A stretch of 16,336 nucleotides of DNA from NCBI GenBank assembly GCA_964596865.1, contig CAZQVW010000022.1, positions 1 through 16,336 of the forward strand, read 5' to 3'. Origin of the DNA: UBA6382 sp964596865 (GTDB lineage Bacteria > Bacteroidota > Bacteroidia > Bacteroidales > Bacteroidaceae). Numbering within the stretch: the first letter of the stretch is position 1; the number at the start of each line of letters is the position of its first letter. Position numbers and translations under genes: made by a program. Under the pieces are notes generated by a model that had not been told where the DNA came from, made no database searches, and saw only the letters and a list, made by a program, of their open reading frames with translations. Positions 14,395-16,336 of this stretch are shown in pieces.

Positions 14395-15091
14395 CGGCCA
14401 CGAAATCCTTCAGATAAAACGGTTCGTAATAGGCCGTGTCCTCAAACTGCCCATTCAGGAAGGCTCTTTCCGCCAATGCCACCATATCTTTTGCCAATGG
14501 CACTATGTCTGGGAAGAAGATGGCGTTGTGGTGGGTGATGACGGCCTTACATTTCTCCGCTCCGTTGCCAAAGAAGCAGACAGGCCCCTTTTCCAAATAG
14601 GGCAGATAGGTTTCGGCCGTAACGATGTCGGCGCCAATGGGCCTTACCTCCTTGAGCGCTCTATCATAGACGGCGGCATACACCTCCATGCGCCGCGCGT
14701 CAATCATTGGGCACAGCAGGGCGTTTTCGGGCACATCGTCTCGATACAGCAATACGGGTGTGCACAGCAATTTGAGCGTAGGCACACTGATGAGCTTGAG
14801 GTTGCGCCCGTAGCAAAGGCCCTTGGCCGTGCTTGCCCCGATGCGCAATCCGGTATAGGAGCCGGGGCCGCCGCTCACCGCCACTGCATCGATAGGGATG
14901 GCGTGGCTATCAGCCATGCTCACCATCTCCTCCACCATCGGGGCCAACACCCTCGCGTGATTGGGGCCGTTCTTACTTTGATTCGGCTTGAGGGCGTTGG
15001 GCGTCTCCTCATGAAACAGGCATTCTCCGTCTTGGCTCAAGGCCGCGGAGCAAATGTCGGTACTGGTTTCGATATGTATGATTGTGGCCAT
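14372..15091 (-). CDS. tsaB: TsaB, tRNA t6A threonylcarbamoyl complex dimerisation subunit
   Basis: A 239-residue cytoplasmic protein of the ASKHA fold. TsaB pairs with TsaD and TsaE to place threonylcarbamoyl on A37 of ANN-decoding tRNAs. The N-terminus MATIIHIETSTDICSAAL is the family's first strand pair. NHARVLAPMV (44-53) and SGGPGSYTGLRIGASTAKGL (73-92), the TsaB/TsaD signature, are intact. The C-terminal FYLKDFVAGKPRKL is also typical, so the protein looks complete. It starts 148 bases after the DUF3256 gene; DUF3256 and tsaB are adjacent in many Bacteroidales. The last codons lie within a 21-bp array. The distance to the DUF4290 gene is 178 bases. Confidence 0.96.
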   Translation of the reverse strand: MATIIHIETSTDICSAALSQDGECLFHEETPNALKPNQSKNGPNHARVLAPMVEEMVSMADSHAIPIDAVAVSGGPGSYTGLRIGASTAKGLCYGRNLKLISVPTLKLLCTPVLLYRDDVPENALLCPMIDARRMEVYAAVYDRALKEVRPIGADIVTAETYLPYLEKGPVCFFGNGAEKCKAVITHHNAIFFPDIVPLAKDMVALAERAFLNGQFEDTAYYEPFYLKDFVAGKPRKLF

Positions 15092-15162
15092 CTGGTTATT
15101 CTTCTTATGGTTCTATTCTCGGCATTATAATTTGGCTGCGAATGCCCTAACCCTATTCTATA

Positions 15163-15178
15163 CCTTATTATAATAAGG
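15163..15178. promoter_or_regulatory. Perfect 16-base palindrome upstream of tsaB
   Basis: CCTTATTATAATAAGG is a perfect inverted repeat between the DUF3256 and tsaB genes, about 72 bases before the tsaB start. A second inverted pair, GGCATT (15121-15126) with AATGCC (15141-15146), lies closer to the gene. A dimeric regulator site is possible; no regulator is identified. Confidence 0.35.
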
Positions 15179-15239
15179 CTTTCAGATTTCCGGCATAGCC
15201 TTACGGTTGGCAAACGGTGATTAAGGTCTGCGCCGTGGT

Positions 15240-16064
15240 TTATTTCTGCCTTACAAATTTGGTGCCGTTCCATGTGTAGACGACGTCGGGCTGCGACTTA
15301 TCGCTTGGGCCATTGAGGGGGTCGCTAAGCGTGCCTATTTTTTGGGCAGTAGCCACCACACTGACGCCCGCTTTCTGTTTCGCCAGCAGGCGCAGGTGGA
15401 GCGCGTGGGTAGGCGACAAGCATACCTCCGCAATATCACCGCGGGGCTTCACCTGCTGCCAATGCAAATTGAATAGCATCAGTTCACTATCCTTTTGGGG
15501 CAGGGGGATGGTGCGGATAAGGCATAAGAGCGTGTCCTTGGCGCGGGGCAATAGGGTCATCTCCACGGTGATGGAGTCTGCCACGTCCTCAACGAGCATC
15601 AGGTAATTGGAGGTGAGGGTTTGCAACCGGCTCTTTCCGCCCCATTCGTTGTCGAGCGCGGAAGTCATCCCACTTTCGGCGATGTCCACGAGGTCTTTCC
15701 TCGCGCTCTGTTCCAACATCGGCATCAGTGAATCGGGCATCGCCACAAAGAAGTCTTTTATTGTGCGTGCAGAGATCTGCGCCTTGCCGAGCCCGTCCGC
15801 CTTGTTGCTCGGCCGGTCTTGGATTGTGGTCGGCATGTTCAGATTAGCACCGAGCCCGTCTTGTATTGCGCTTGGCATGCCCAGATTGGCGCCGAGCCCG
15901 TCCTGCGTTGCGTTTGGCATATTCAGATTAGCGCCCAGTCCGTCCTGCGTCTTGACTGTAGTGTCCCTACTGCTATGCGATGTGTTCTGCGCCGCCACCG
16001 TCATTGGCATTGCTGCCCACAACAAGGCCGTCCAAACACCCAAAAACAAAGCGATTTTTCTCAT
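15240..16064 (-). CDS. DUF3256 family exported protein with an N-terminal repeat
   Basis: A 274-residue exported protein. Residues 1-25 (MRKIALFLGVWTALLW through TVAAQ) form a signal peptide. Residues 39-80 are three 14-residue repeats (TQDGLGANLNMPNA, TQDGLGANLGMPSA, IQDGLGANLNMPTT), and a decayed copy follows to about 95. The conserved domain begins near 98 with SARTIKDFFVAMPDSLMPML and continues with GMTSALDNEWGGKSRLQTLT and NYLMLVEDVADSITVEMTLL, the pattern of DUF3256. The function is unknown; it is a Bacteroidales family usually next to tsaB. The repeat sits between signal peptide and domain, so it acts as a linker in the mature protein. The frame is open to 16106, but the Met at 16064 begins the signal peptide. 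A weak -7-like TAACTTTG lies at 16071-16078, very close to the start. Confidence 0.88.
   Translation of the reverse strand: MRKIALFLGVWTALLWAAMPMTVAAQNTSHSSRDTTVKTQDGLGANLNMPNATQDGLGANLGMPSAIQDGLGANLNMPTTIQDRPSNKADGLGKAQISARTIKDFFVAMPDSLMPMLEQSARKDLVDIAESGMTSALDNEWGGKSRLQTLTSNYLMLVEDVADSITVEMTLLPRAKDTLLCLIRTIPLPQKDSELMLFNLHWQQVKPRGDIAEVCLSPTHALHLRLLAKQKAGVSVVATAQKIGTLSDPLNGPSDKSQPDVVYTWNGTKFVRQK
15825..15950 (-). repeat. Three 42-bp coding repeats in the DUF3256 gene
   Basis: Three adjacent 42-base units encode the 14-residue repeat beginning (T/I)QDGLGANL. The period is twice 21 bases. Copies differ at only a few codons, so the expansion looks recent compared with the diverged intergenic arrays. 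Confidence 0.93.
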
Positions 16065-16154
16065 AATCGGCAAAGTTATAAAGTTTTTGCCACATAACGG
16101 CCTCACTTCTTATTGAAAACGCAATACAATTTATCTTCTCCACGCCCTCATATT

Positions 16155-16217
16155 GATGGCTTGCCCCATCTCCACAGCGTTGCGCGTCATCTTCACAGCG
16201 TTGCGCGCCATCTTCGT
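16155..16217. repeat. Three-unit 21-bp array upstream of the DUF3256 gene
   Basis: Units start at 16155, 16176 and 16197. The last two agree at nearly every position (AGCGTTGCGCG, then CATCTTC); the first is more diverged. It lies about 90 bases upstream of the rightmost gene, in the 272-base space before the window end, where nothing else is recognised apart from the end repeat. Confidence 0.85.
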
Positions 16218-16289
16218 GCCTCGCGGCGAGCAAAATCAAACAAAACGCCTGCTAAACGTCAAAAATCACGGGCAAAATTCCAAAAAACG

Positions 16290-16336
16290 CGCGATAGTTT
16301 GCGTTAACAGTACTGTAACATTATCTTAACAGTACT
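16290..16336. repeat. Right-end repeat, inverted copy of the left end
   Basis: Reading inward, CGCGATAGTTTGCGTT is followed by AACAGTACTGTAAC and a second AACAGTACT at the very end. The reverse complement matches 21-67 at 42 of 47 positions, including 16 uninterrupted bases (AACGCAAACTATCGCG). The unit spacing is 22 bases, and the array is cut by the window end. Confidence 0.85.

Overview
The window is a chromosomal segment from a member of the Bacteroidetes, most likely order Bacteroidales. The evidence is the set of lineage-typical families (DUF3256, DUF4290, a 731-residue PpiD/SurA-type foldase, a MurA with Asp in place of the catalytic Cys), the weak ribosome-binding sites, and the gene order. 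All 13 recognisable genes lie on the minus strand, so the window is best read from its right end to its left end. No tRNA, rRNA, transposase, phage gene or CRISPR array was seen.

Reading in the direction of transcription: DUF3256 protein (15240-16064); TsaB for t6A tRNA modification (14372-15091); DUF4290 protein (13597-14193); MurA, first step of peptidoglycan synthesis (12195-13499); RimM, 30S maturation (11467-12009), overlapping Dxr of the MEP isoprenoid pathway (10314-11474); the site-2 protease RseP (8717-10273); a 603-bp non-coding stretch; CoaX, type III pantothenate kinase (7373-8113), overlapping a FadL-like outer-membrane protein (6067-7389); LptC for lipopolysaccharide export (5318-6064); an assembly gap of 100 N (4890-4989); a PpiD-like periplasmic foldase (2582-4777) ending at a clear terminator; a small acidic-tailed lipoprotein (1521-2126); and a secreted basic protein of unknown function (438-1388) followed by a second terminator. 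Most of the set serves the cell envelope: peptidoglycan precursor, isoprenoid carrier, LPS export, outer-membrane protein, envelope proteolysis and folding.

The gene content is ordinary housekeeping. The unusual part is what lies between and inside the genes. Nearly every intergenic space above about 90 bp carries a short tandem array with a period of exactly 21 bp, or in places 22 bp. The unit sequence differs from array to array while the period stays fixed. I see nine such internal arrays: 253-441, 2158-2262, 5231-5316, 8278-8403, 8413-8500, 12059-12184, 13509-13571, 14311-14394 and 16155-16217. The same period appears inside genes as in-frame repeats: 7-residue units in RseP and in the 438-1388 protein, and 14-residue (42-bp) units in the DUF3256 protein. 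Both window ends carry the same 47-bp sequence in inverted orientation (42 of 47 bases match), itself built on a 22-bp unit. This suggests that the window is a whole scaffold whose ends fell in a dispersed repeat. A process that keeps producing 21-22 bp duplications, or selection for a two-helical-turn spacing, is the most interesting possibility here.
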